Virus record (IMG/VR): IMGVR_UViG_3300001373_000013
Coordinates: 1-20,254 of that record
DNA length: 20,254 nt
Strand: one strand, 5' to 3'
From: a virus
Of the stretch, positions 1-5,941 are shown piece by piece (position 1 is the first letter of the stretch; each line of letters starts with the position of its first letter). Both the position numbers and the translations under genes were made by a program. The notes below the pieces were generated by a model. The model made no database searches and was not told the origin of the DNA. It saw only the letters and a program-made list of their open reading frames with translations.

Positions 1-426
1 GAATTAATAAAGGAGCGAGAAATATATTTATTAGAAAATGGATGGATTAAAACTCAACCTGTGCCAGGACCGGCAGATAATAGTATTGGCAATACAATAG
101 ACAGTGAAAATTTAACTATAAAAAGAAAAATGTATGATTGTGGTATATCCTGGACAGAGTCAGATAAAAGTAGTGGATCGAGAAGATATGGTTATCAATT
201 GTTTAGAGATAGATTATATGCATCGATAACAGGTGAAGGCCCTGGTATTTATTATATGGAAAATTGTATTGCTAGTATTAAATTAACTCCATTTTTACCA
301 AAAGATGCTAAGACATTAGATGACGTTGATTCATCTTGCGAAGATCACGCTTACGATATGACTAGATATAGATTGTTAAAAGGAAACGATACATACTCAA
401 CCAACCTAGAACTAATAATTTCATAG
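1..426 (+). CDS. terL: Terminase large subunit, C-terminal part (5' truncated by window)
   Basis: The reading frame is open from the first base, so the gene begins before the window and only about 141 C-terminal residues are seen. In the family this subunit is the packaging motor: an N-terminal ATPase pumps DNA into the prohead and a C-terminal RNase H-like nuclease cuts the concatemer. The visible part fits the nuclease end. It has a segment GPGIYYMENCIASIKLTPFL, then acidic DDVDSSCEDHAYDMTRY, in which the Asp of HAYD (bases 355-357) matches the conserved last metal-binding acid of TerL nucleases. The ATPase motifs are outside the window. The portal follows after 8 bases, the usual order. 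The GTG at 61 is an internal codon, not a start. Confidence 0.87.
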   Translation, partial: ELIKEREIYLLENGWIKTQPVPGPADNSIGNTIDSENLTIKRKMYDCGISWTESDKSSGSRRYGYQLFRDRLYASITGEGPGIYYMENCIASIKLTPFLPKDAKTLDDVDSSCEDHAYDMTRYRLLKGNDTYSTNLELIIS

Positions 427-434
427 GAGATAAA

Positions 435-1904
435 ATGCCACAAATAGGGAAAAATGTAAGTTATGTAAGAACAGAATTGACAAATTTATGTAAAGAATAC
501 GATACAATTAGAGATTGTTTAAATGGTCAAGAGGTTATTAAATCCAAGAAAGATAAATATTTACCCAGACCTAATCCATTAGATATTTCAGAAGAAAATT
601 ATACAAGATACAAAGATTATTTAAATAGAGCTGTATTTTATGGAGTTACTAATAGAACTCTAGTGGGTTTATTAGGTCAAATATTTCATAAAAAAGCTAC
701 AGTAAAACTACCTCTATACCTTGAGGAGTTATCTAAAAATATAAATGGAGCTGGATTAAACCTAGAACAATTCTCCAAGAAAGTATGTGGTAATATTATT
801 TCATTTGGTAGGGGCGGAATACTAACTGATTTTACTAATTCAAATGAAAATGAAGTGCCTACGAAAGAATCCATAGATAATGGCAACATAAGGCCAGTTT
901 TGAAATTTTATGAATCATCTGATATTATTAATTGGAGAACTATTGACATAGGATCTAATTCAGTTTTATCTTTAGTTGTTTTGAAAGAAAAATATCCATA
1001 TTATGACGATGGATTTGAATTAAAAGAAGATGTGCAATATAGAGTATTAAGATTAGAAGAAGGTAAATATTATCAATACATCTATAGAGGCAATGTAAAA
1101 AATGCTAAAAGGATATCTCAACAATTTACAGAAATAAGTAAGATATTAATTCTAGATCATAATGGTAATCCATTTAATGAAATACAGTTTGAATTTATAG
1201 GATCATCTAATAATGATGTTGAGATAGATTACCCCCCATTGTATAATATTGCTGCATTAAATATTGCACATTATAGAAATAGCGCCGATTATGAAGAAAT
1301 GTGTTATATTTGTGGACAAATAACTCCATATTTTACCGGATTAACTCAAGAATGGGTGGCAGAAGTTTTACGTGATAAAGTTTATTATGGTAGCAGGACT
1401 ACAATACCTCTTCCCGTGGGAGCTACTGCTGGAATAATTCAAGCTTCATCCAATTCAGTTCCATTTGAGGCTATGGGTCATAAAGAAAAACAAATGGCAG
1501 CATTAGGTGCAAAATTAGTAGAACCTCGGAAGGTTCAACAAACCGCTACAGAAGATCAAAATGATAAATTAACAGAAAATAGTATGCTTGGAACTATTGC
1601 AAATAATGTATCATTAGCTATTGAAAATTCTTTAAAAAGAATGCTTTCATTTGTAAAAAGTGATGATAGTGATATTTTATATAAATTAAATACTGATTTT
1701 GAGATATTAACTATGTCAGAAGGCGAAAGAAGACAATTAACTTCAGAATGGAAAGATGGAATTATAACTTTTAACGAAGTAAGAACTTCGTTAAGAAACA
1801 TAGGAGTTGCGTTCGATGATGATAAAGAAGCTTTATTACTATTTGAAGAAAAAGATAGGCAAAAAAATGAAAAAGAAAATCAAAATCCCAGAAATAATGA
1901 TTGA
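435..1904 (+). CDS. Portal protein, DUF4055 family
   Basis: This 489-residue protein resembles the DUF4055 family, which occupies the portal position in many siphophages. A portal forms the twelve-subunit ring at one capsid vertex through which DNA enters and to which the tail attaches. Recognisable parts are the YKDYLNRAVFYGVTNRTLVGLLGQIF segment (about residues 59-84), INGAGLNLEQFSKKVCGNIISFGRGGIL (about 103-130), and ALNIAHYRNSADYEEMCYICG in the middle. The C-terminus is charged (EKDRQKNEKENQNPRNND). The start is set by AGGAGA at 425-430, 4 bases upstream. The gene lies between terminase and the scaffold/capsid pair, as expected. It contains one copy of the CCGTGGG motif, coding P-V-G. Confidence 0.85.
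   Translation: MPQIGKNVSYVRTELTNLCKEYDTIRDCLNGQEVIKSKKDKYLPRPNPLDISEENYTRYKDYLNRAVFYGVTNRTLVGLLGQIFHKKATVKLPLYLEELSKNINGAGLNLEQFSKKVCGNIISFGRGGILTDFTNSNENEVPTKESIDNGNIRPVLKFYESSDIINWRTIDIGSNSVLSLVVLKEKYPYYDDGFELKEDVQYRVLRLEEGKYYQYIYRGNVKNAKRISQQFTEISKILILDHNGNPFNEIQFEFIGSSNNDVEIDYPPLYNIAALNIAHYRNSADYEEMCYICGQITPYFTGLTQEWVAEVLRDKVYYGSRTTIPLPVGATAGIIQASSNSVPFEAMGHKEKQMAALGAKLVEPRKVQQTATEDQNDKLTENSMLGTIANNVSLAIENSLKRMLSFVKSDDSDILYKLNTDFEILTMSEGERRQLTSEWKDGIITFNEVRTSLRNIGVAFDDDKEALLLFEEKDRQKNEKENQNPRNND
1413..1420 (+). repeat. CCGTGGG motif, copy 1 (forward)
   Basis: Local sequence is TTCCCGTGGGAG inside the portal gene. It codes Pro-Val-Gly with codons CCC GTG GGA, although Val is otherwise mostly GTT or GTA in this window. 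Confidence 0.6.
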
Positions 1905-2106
1905 AGTATATACTGTATATAAAGTATCGTATGGGTATGAAGCTGTTTTGTTTTTAATTAATAGCGATAAACGTGTATATGAGTCCCCTGATACACTTAG
2001 ATTTTCGCAATTAGATAATGTAAGAAAATATTTTAATAATTTAAATATGACTAGAATCAATAGAGATGAAAAGGATGATATCTCAATTGTTGAGTTATGG
2101 GTGTGA
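1867..2106 (+). CDS. Small uncharacterised protein overlapping the portal end
   Basis: I do not recognise this 79-residue protein. It begins MKKKIKIPEIM, has a hydrophobic beta-like stretch (VYKVSYGYEAVLFLI) and ends acidic (RDEKDDISIVELWV). The frame stays open upstream to 1807, but the ATG at 1867 is chosen because AGG at 1857-1859 lies 7 bases before it. A second candidate start at 1897 has no ribosome site. From 1867 the gene overlaps the portal by 38 bases in another frame. It is the first of four small genes placed between portal and scaffold, a common position for accessory genes. A minor virion protein is equally possible. Confidence 0.6.
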   Translation: MKKKIKIPEIMIEVYTVYKVSYGYEAVLFLINSDKRVYESPDTLRFSQLDNVRKYFNNLNMTRINRDEKDDISIVELWV

Positions 2107-2107
2107 T

Positions 2108-2422
2108 ATGAAAAAAGTATTAGTTTGTGGATTAAAAAATTGCAATAAGGATGATTTTGAAGATATTGTTAAAAATTGCCCTTGGATGAGTAATGTAGAT
2201 AATTTAGGAATATATGGTATAGAATTAATACCTGATTACATGTTAAATTTTATATTTAACAATCATGTTCACATATATAGAGTTAAAAATAATTATAATT
2301 TTATAAATGATGATAGATTAGTGATTATATATAAAGATGGAGATAATGAAGTGTTGAATTTAATTGGATTGGCTAATAAATTAAAATTAAAAATGTATAT
2401 TCATTTGAAAAATGGAGGTTGA
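2108..2422 (+). CDS. Degenerate SLOG/DUF2493-like Rossmann protein (tentative)
   Basis: The product is 104 residues. It starts with a short beta strand, MKKVLVCGLKN, and ends DDRLVIIYKDGDNEVLNLIGLANKLKLKMYIHL. This reads like the final strand-helix-strand of DUF2493 proteins of the SLOG superfamily (pattern aD-lIai-dG-s-gT-nmi--Ak--glkvyv). SLOG proteins are Rossmann-like and bind or process nucleotides and their derivatives. The family's usual glycine-rich GG-x-GaD loop is not evident; IYGIELIPDY occupies that place, so catalytic activity may be lost. The ATG at 2108, one base after the previous stop, is preferred over an open frame from 2066. The family call comes from pattern reading only. 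The next gene starts two bases after this stop. Confidence 0.5.
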   Translation: MKKVLVCGLKNCNKDDFEDIVKNCPWMSNVDNLGIYGIELIPDYMLNFIFNNHVHIYRVKNNYNFINDDRLVIIYKDGDNEVLNLIGLANKLKLKMYIHLKNGG

Positions 2423-2423
2423 C

Positions 2424-2630
2424 ATGTCGTTAATTGTTATACTATTGATAATAAGTTGTTCGTTTTTAAGTTTTATTGTAGGATTAAATATTAGTGAAAA
2501 AAGATGGCGTGAAAATTCAAATTATGATAATCTTTTTATAAAAAGTAATAATTGTTTTTATAAAGTATTAAGCAAATATGAATATTGTTTGTATAGGTTA
2601 AATAGTAAACCCCCACGGAAAGGAAATTAA
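2424..2630 (+). CDS. Small single-span membrane protein
   Basis: This 68-residue protein opens with one strongly hydrophobic segment, SLIVILLIISCSFLSFIVGL (residues 2-21). A positively charged stretch (SEKRWREN) and a polar C-terminus rich in Tyr, Asn and Lys follow. This predicts an N-terminal membrane anchor or uncleaved signal, with the rest on one side of the membrane. A lipobox is not convincing around Cys12. The start at 2424 is fixed by GGAGG at 2414-2418, five bases upstream; the in-frame ATG at 2412 overlaps that site and is unlikely. It sits between the SLOG-like and RyR genes. I do not call it a holin, because there is one span and no lysis gene nearby. Confidence 0.65.
   Translation: MSLIVILLIISCSFLSFIVGLNISEKRWRENSNYDNLFIKSNNCFYKVLSKYEYCLYRLNSKPPRKGN
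2612..2618 (-). repeat. CCGTGGG motif, copy 2 (reverse)
   Basis: Read on + as CCCCCACGGAAAGG (2610-2623). It lies at the end of the membrane-protein gene, directly upstream of the AAAGGA ribosome site of the RyR gene. It is the only copy in a different codon phase (AAA CCC CCA CGG). Confidence 0.55.
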
Positions 2631-3029
2631 ATGGACGAAATAGGAGTAGCAAGAATTGTTATATTTATTTCAAAATTAGCTCATAATGCTATGGCTGATA
2701 ATTGTTTACAAAATTATAATATAAATGTCCCGTTATGGGATGATTTACCAGAAGATAATCGGATTGCAGCTTTTAATTTAACAGCTTATACATACGATCA
2801 TCCTGATATTACAGATAAAGAATTGCATGATGAGTGGGTCAAAACTAAATTAAATGATGGTTGGAAATATGGTATTAAATTAGATAATGATAAAAAAGAA
2901 AATCCTAATATTGTTGAATATGAGAATATTCCATTGCATTTTAGAATTAGTAGTAATATTTTTAGAAATGTTATATTATCAAGTAGTAAATTAATATCAT
3001 TCTTAGAAGATGAGGGTGTTATTTCTTGA
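2631..3029 (+). CDS. RyR-domain protein
   Basis: The 132-residue product matches the bacterial and phage RyR domain (the small repeat first named from ryanodine receptors) over about residues 13-115. Landmarks in order are PLWDDLPEDNR (34-44), a helix with HPDIT (57-61), LHDEWVKTKLNDGWKYG (65-81), the charged DNDKKENPN (85-93), and EYENIPLHFRISSNIFRNVI (96-115). In RyR domains the W-x-D-x-P, DGW-YG and KKEHP-like motifs are conserved. The molecular role of prokaryotic RyR domains is unsettled; a ligand-sensing role has been proposed from gene neighbourhoods. AAAGGA precedes the ATG, which directly follows the upstream stop. Its presence among structural genes suggests accessory cargo or a minor virion protein. 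Confidence 0.8.
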   Translation: MDEIGVARIVIFISKLAHNAMADNCLQNYNINVPLWDDLPEDNRIAAFNLTAYTYDHPDITDKELHDEWVKTKLNDGWKYGIKLDNDKKENPNIVEYENIPLHFRISSNIFRNVILSSSKLISFLEDEGVIS

Positions 3030-3034
3030 ATTAA

Positions 3035-3051
3035 TGTGTAAATTATACACA
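3035..3051 (+). promoter_or_regulatory. Short intergenic palindrome
   Basis: In the 43-base gap before the scaffold gene, TGTGTA (3035-3040) and TACACA (3046-3051) form perfect 6-bp arms around AATTA. It could be a small operator or weak hairpin. No T tract follows, so it is not a terminator, and I see no clear promoter around it. Confidence 0.3.
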
Positions 3052-3072
3052 TAAAACTGAAAGGATCTGAAA

Positions 3073-3771
3073 ATGAAAAGAAAGATAAGTAAAGAAGAAT
3101 TTGACAAACTAGATGATTTAAGAAAATCATTATATAAACTTAAGGGAGATATTTATGAACTTGAATTAGAAGATGATGATCATGAAGATACAGGTGCATT
3201 AAAAAGAGCTAAGTTTCATGAACAAGAAAGAAGAAAAGAAGCTGAAAAGTTGAATAAAGAAATGTTAGCCAAACTTGAGGAAATGGAATATGAAAGCACT
3301 AAAAGAAAAGGTGATATAAGTGCAGTTGAAAAATCATTGCATGATAAATATAGTAAAATGTTATCTGAATTAACAGAATCAAATAATAAATTAAAAAATG
3401 GAGTTAAGAAAAGTTTAATAGATAATTTGTCTAGTAAGATATCTAAAGAAATTTCTATAGTCCCAGATTTAATGGGCAAATATGTCAGAGATTATCTGGA
3501 CGTTGAATTTTCGGATGAAGGCCCGCAATTTATCGTTTTGGATGAGCGCGGCTTAAAGACTGGTCTAGCGGTGGATGATTTGAAGAAAAAATTGCTTGAC
3601 AATAAGGAATTAGCCTCAATACTGATAGGGACAAAAGCCAAAGGTGGCAGTGCCACCAATCTTAAAAATCCAAGTATCGGTGATACGAATCAAACATCTG
3701 TGCCATTAGCACAGATGAACCCCAGACAATTAGCCGAATTAATGAAGGCTAAAATTGAATCAAAGGAGTAA
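3073..3771 (+). CDS. Capsid scaffolding protein (putative)
   Basis: The 232-residue product is placed directly before the major capsid gene and has scaffold character. It has a long charged alpha-helical/coiled-coil region rich in Glu and Lys (about residues 1-115, with repeated EAEKL, KLEEME and LHDKYSK patterns). A compact middle segment (DYLDVEFSDEGPQFIVLDERG) follows, and then a flexible Gly/Ser/Asn-rich tail ending in MNPRQLAELMKAKIESKE, a short basic helix like those that bind capsid protein. A scaffold guides shell assembly and then leaves; a fused protease is not seen. AAAGGA at 3060-3065 sets the start. Base composition jumps inside the gene, from about 17% GC (3361-3420) to about 43% GC (3481-3660). 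Confidence 0.72.
   Translation: MKRKISKEEFDKLDDLRKSLYKLKGDIYELELEDDDHEDTGALKRAKFHEQERRKEAEKLNKEMLAKLEEMEYESTKRKGDISAVEKSLHDKYSKMLSELTESNNKLKNGVKKSLIDNLSSKISKEISIVPDLMGKYVRDYLDVEFSDEGPQFIVLDERGLKTGLAVDDLKKKLLDNKELASILIGTKAKGGSATNLKNPSIGDTNQTSVPLAQMNPRQLAELMKAKIESKE
3481..3660. other. GC-rich island inside the scaffold gene
   Basis: Hand counts give 24, 27 and 26 G/C per 60 bases (about 43%), against 10 of 60 just upstream. Codons rare elsewhere in the window (CGC, CCG, GCG, GGC) are clustered here, suggesting a segment of different origin. Confidence 0.6.
3643..3752 (+). promoter_or_regulatory. Cluster of four potential RNA hairpins before the capsid gene
   Basis: Four inverted repeats follow one another in the scaffold's 3' end. 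These are GGTGGCA-G-TGCCACC (3643-3657), GTATC-GGT-GATAC (3674-3686), CATCTGTGC-CATTA-GCACAGATG (3695-3717, a 9-bp perfect stem) and TTAGCC/GGCTAA (3730-3735 with 3747-3752). None has a T tract. They could affect mRNA processing or stability just upstream of the highly expressed capsid gene at 3777. Confidence 0.45.
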
Positions 3772-3776
3772 TTTTT

Positions 3777-4742
3777 ATGGCACTTAGCGACCTTGTAGTA
3801 TTCCAAGAATATTTGCAAACTACTGCCACAGAAGTTTTAGCTCAACAAGTTGAATTATTTGGTGCAGCTAGTGCAAATACTATAGTTTTAACTCCTAGTT
3901 CTCATATGGGGGATTATAACGAAAAAACATTTTTTACAAAAATATCAGGATTGGTTAGACGAAGAAATGCTTATGGTAGCGGGGCTGTAGCAGGTAAAAT
4001 TTTACAACAAGCTCTTGATACAATGGTTAAAGTAGCTGGTGGAACTCCACCAATTGAATTAGATGAGGGCATGTTTAAATGGATTCAAATGAATCCAGAA
4101 GCGGCGGGTGCAGCATTAGGCCAACAGTTAGCCAAAGATATGCTAGCGGATATGCTAAATACTGGTTTGCTTATTACGCAAGCAGCATTATCAGGTGTTA
4201 CTGAACTTATTTATGATGGCACTCAAGATACACCGGATACATTAACGTATCCAATGTTAGTAAAAGGTTCAGCTAAGTTTGGAGATAGATCAAATGATTT
4301 AGCATCCTGGGTAATTCATTCTACACCTATGCATGGGTTGTTTTTAGCTGGTGTTACAAATACAGAAAGACTATTTACTTATGGAACTGTTAACGTAGTA
4401 AGAGATCCTTTTGGTAGAATTTTTGTTATTACAGATAGTCCTTCATTAGTATTTGAAGATACAGCTAATATTTATTACACCTTGGGCTTGGTTCAAGGAG
4501 CTATTAGTGTAGATCAAAATAATGATTTTAGTGATAATATTGAAAAAACGAATGGTTTTGAAAATATTAAAAAGACTTATCAAGCTGAATGGACTTATAA
4601 CACTGGGGTAATGGGTTTTTCATGGAATAAAGGAACGGGTGGAGCAAGCCCAAATAATGCATCATTAGCTAGCCAACCCAACTGGACTAAGATAGTAACT
4701 AGTGTTAAAGATTGTGCTGGTGTAATGGTAGAAAGTAATTAA
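3777..4742 (+). CDS. Major capsid protein
   Basis: The 321-residue product has the size and position of an HK97-fold major capsid protein. It follows the scaffold by 5 bases, has the strong ribosome site AAAGGAG (3762-3768), and is closed by a strong terminator, as for the most abundant virion protein. The sequence reads like siphophage capsid proteins. It has a helical N-terminal part (DLVVFQEYLQTTATEVLAQQ), a central helix-rich region (AAGAALGQQLAKDMLADMLNTGLLITQAAL), then WVIHSTPMHGLFLAG and VVRDPFGRIFVITDSPSLV, typical of the A-domain. The C-terminus carries YQAEWTYNTGVMGFSWNKGTGGASP. No protease or delta-domain cleavage signal is evident. The coat assembles around the portal and scaffold. 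Confidence 0.85.
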   Translation: MALSDLVVFQEYLQTTATEVLAQQVELFGAASANTIVLTPSSHMGDYNEKTFFTKISGLVRRRNAYGSGAVAGKILQQALDTMVKVAGGTPPIELDEGMFKWIQMNPEAAGAALGQQLAKDMLADMLNTGLLITQAALSGVTELIYDGTQDTPDTLTYPMLVKGSAKFGDRSNDLASWVIHSTPMHGLFLAGVTNTERLFTYGTVNVVRDPFGRIFVITDSPSLVFEDTANIYYTLGLVQGAISVDQNNDFSDNIEKTNGFENIKKTYQAEWTYNTGVMGFSWNKGTGGASPNNASLASQPNWTKIVTSVKDCAGVMVESN

Positions 4743-4753
4743 CTTATTACTTG

Positions 4754-4790
4754 ATAAAGGAAGAGAATTAAATACTCTTCCTTTATTTTG
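4754..4790 (+). terminator. Rho-independent terminator after the capsid gene
   Basis: ATAAAGGAAGAG (4754-4765) and CTCTTCCTTTAT (4775-4786) form a perfect 12-bp stem with a 9-base loop, followed by TTTG. It begins 12 bases after the capsid stop. The U tract is short, so termination is probably partial. Confidence 0.8.
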
Positions 4791-4805
4791 TATATGGAGA
4801 AAAAT

Positions 4806-5162
4806 ATGAGTAAGAAAGTTATTATTTTTACAAAAGGACCAGTTCCAAATAAATATGAATTAGAATTAGCTGTAAAGTATAATACAGATGTATTTAGAAA
4901 TAGTATGCATGTTAATACTGATGACGATATAGAATTATGTGATGAAGTTTATGGTCATGTTCCTTATAAATACAAAATTTTCATAGAATGTCAAAAAGTT
5001 TCATCTAATGTAGAATTAGTTAATGAGGAAATTGAAATAATACCTGAAGTTAAATTAGATGAAAATGTTATTGAAGCTCCTAAAAATATAAGAGAAGTTA
5101 AAAACCTGCCAGTTAGAGTTAAACCAAAAATTAAACCTAAGTGGCAATCTAACAAAATGTAA
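4806..5162 (+). CDS. Uncharacterised virion-module protein, paralogue of the next gene's N-terminus
   Basis: The 118-residue product is not a family I can name. Its N-terminal half (MSKKVIIFTKGPVPNKYELELAVKY...ELCDEVYGHVPYKYK) aligns by eye with the next protein (MSIKLIYFTAGVDATPTEDAEIAVLE...EACDMCAGTIPTAYN). Shared features are a start with hydrophobic strand and F-T-x-G, an acidic helix, and a Cys-Asp followed by G-x-(V/I)-P-x-x-Y. The C-terminal 40 residues are low-complexity and basic (VKNLPVRVKPKIKPKWQSNKM). The start at 4806 is chosen because GGAGA (4796-4800) lies 5 bases before it; the ATG at 4794 overlaps that site. It lies directly downstream of the capsid terminator, a typical place for head decoration proteins. 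Confidence 0.65.
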   Translation: MSKKVIIFTKGPVPNKYELELAVKYNTDVFRNSMHVNTDDDIELCDEVYGHVPYKYKIFIECQKVSSNVELVNEEIEIIPEVKLDENVIEAPKNIREVKNLPVRVKPKIKPKWQSNKM

Positions 5163-5178
5163 CCAAAAGGAGAAAAAA

Positions 5179-5685
5179 ATGTCTATAAAGCTAATATATT
5201 TTACAGCCGGTGTTGATGCAACACCAACAGAAGATGCTGAAATTGCAGTTTTGGAAGCTTTAACGATAGCTGATTATAATTTGGAAGTAAGAAATGGTTC
5301 AATAGTCCATGATACAGAAGCTTGCGACATGTGTGCAGGAACTATACCAACTGCATATAATGCAAAACCAGTTTATGGTGATATTGATGCAGATAAACCA
5401 TTACTGTTTGAAGTATGGCCGAAAACATCAGCACTAGATGTTAGCGAAGTAGATACTCAACAATTGAGGGCATTATCTATAACTGGGACAATTTCTGTTA
5501 TAGTTAGTGCCGATGTTACAGCAACAGATGTTACCTATGAAAGTGATGATGAAGCTGTTGCCACAGTAAGTGCTGGTGGATTAATTACACCTATTGGTGC
5601 AGGAACTTGTATAATAACTGCAACATATGAATATGCTACTGGAAAAACATTAACAGCAGAATGCGCTGTAACAGTTCAATCTTAA
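5179..5685 (+). CDS. Putative decoration protein with C-terminal BIG2 Ig-like domain
   Basis: The 168-residue product has two parts. Residues 1-70 repeat the fold of the preceding protein. Residues about 92-168 are a bacterial Ig-like group 2 (BIG2) domain: LRALSITGTISVIVS, then VTYESDDEAVATVSAGGLITPIGAGTCIITATYEYATG, ending CAVTVQS. The core pattern W/Y-x-S-x-(D/N)-x-x-V-A-x-V-x-x-x-G-x-(I/V)-x-x-x-x-x-G is clear. BIG2 domains are common on phage capsids and tails, where they are thought to help bind cell surfaces or mucus. AAAAGGAG lies close to the ATG. Together with the upstream gene it looks like a duplicated pair in which one copy gained an Ig module. Confidence 0.72.
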   Translation: MSIKLIYFTAGVDATPTEDAEIAVLEALTIADYNLEVRNGSIVHDTEACDMCAGTIPTAYNAKPVYGDIDADKPLLFEVWPKTSALDVSEVDTQQLRALSITGTISVIVSADVTATDVTYESDDEAVATVSAGGLITPIGAGTCIITATYEYATGKTLTAECAVTVQS

Positions 5686-5696
5686 GTAGGTGAGAT

Positions 5697-5879
5697 ATGT
5701 CAGATGTGATAGCTAATGATGGAACATTTCTTCCACTGGATAGTATGGAAATGACATTTGAATATAATGGAGATGCTATAGATTATAGTGAAGTTATTCA
5801 AGCTGGTAATACATATAGAAGGTCTTATACTTATGTCGATGGTAAAGTTTCAAAAGTAAGTAAGTGGGAAAAACAGTAA
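5697..5879 (+). CDS. Small 60-residue virion-module protein
   Basis: I do not recognise a family with certainty. The protein is short and beta-rich, with alternating aromatic residues: MEMTFEYNGDAIDYSEVIQAGNTYRRSYTYVDGKVSKVSKWEKQ. The C-terminal pattern (tyrosine-rich strand, turn at DGK, then VSKVSKWEKQ) is seen in many small proteins encoded between capsid and connector or fibre genes of phages. The start has AGGTGAG upstream and follows the previous stop by 11 bases. The stop is 3 bases before the large inverted repeat at 5883-5941. Confidence 0.6.
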   Translation: MSDVIANDGTFLPLDSMEMTFEYNGDAIDYSEVIQAGNTYRRSYTYVDGKVSKVSKWEKQ

Positions 5880-5882
5880 TTA

Positions 5883-5941
5883 TAGCGGTTAATAATAAAG
5901 GAGGTATGAAATGAGTTATGACGAATTATTATTAACCGCTA
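5883..5941 (+). promoter_or_regulatory. Perfect 16-bp inverted repeat enclosing an RBS and start codon
   Basis: TAGCGGTTAATAATAA (5883-5898) and TTATTATTAACCGCTA (5926-5941) are exact reverse complements. The 27-base loop holds the consensus Shine-Dalgarno AGGAGGT (5899-5905) and the start codon at 5911. As RNA the stem would leave the ribosome-binding site single-stranded in the loop. The right arm is also coding sequence of the 5911 gene (Leu-Leu-Leu-Thr-Ala). Confidence 0.7.

Noticed and set aside
61-63. GTG as a possible start of a 121-residue gene
   Set aside because: The frame is open to the first base of the window and the upstream residues continue the terminase; GTG is an internal Val codon.
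2241-2261. TGTTAAAT/ATTTAACA hairpin in the SLOG-like gene
   Set aside because: All but one pair per arm is A-T, it lies within coding sequence, and short AT-only inverted repeats are frequent by chance here.
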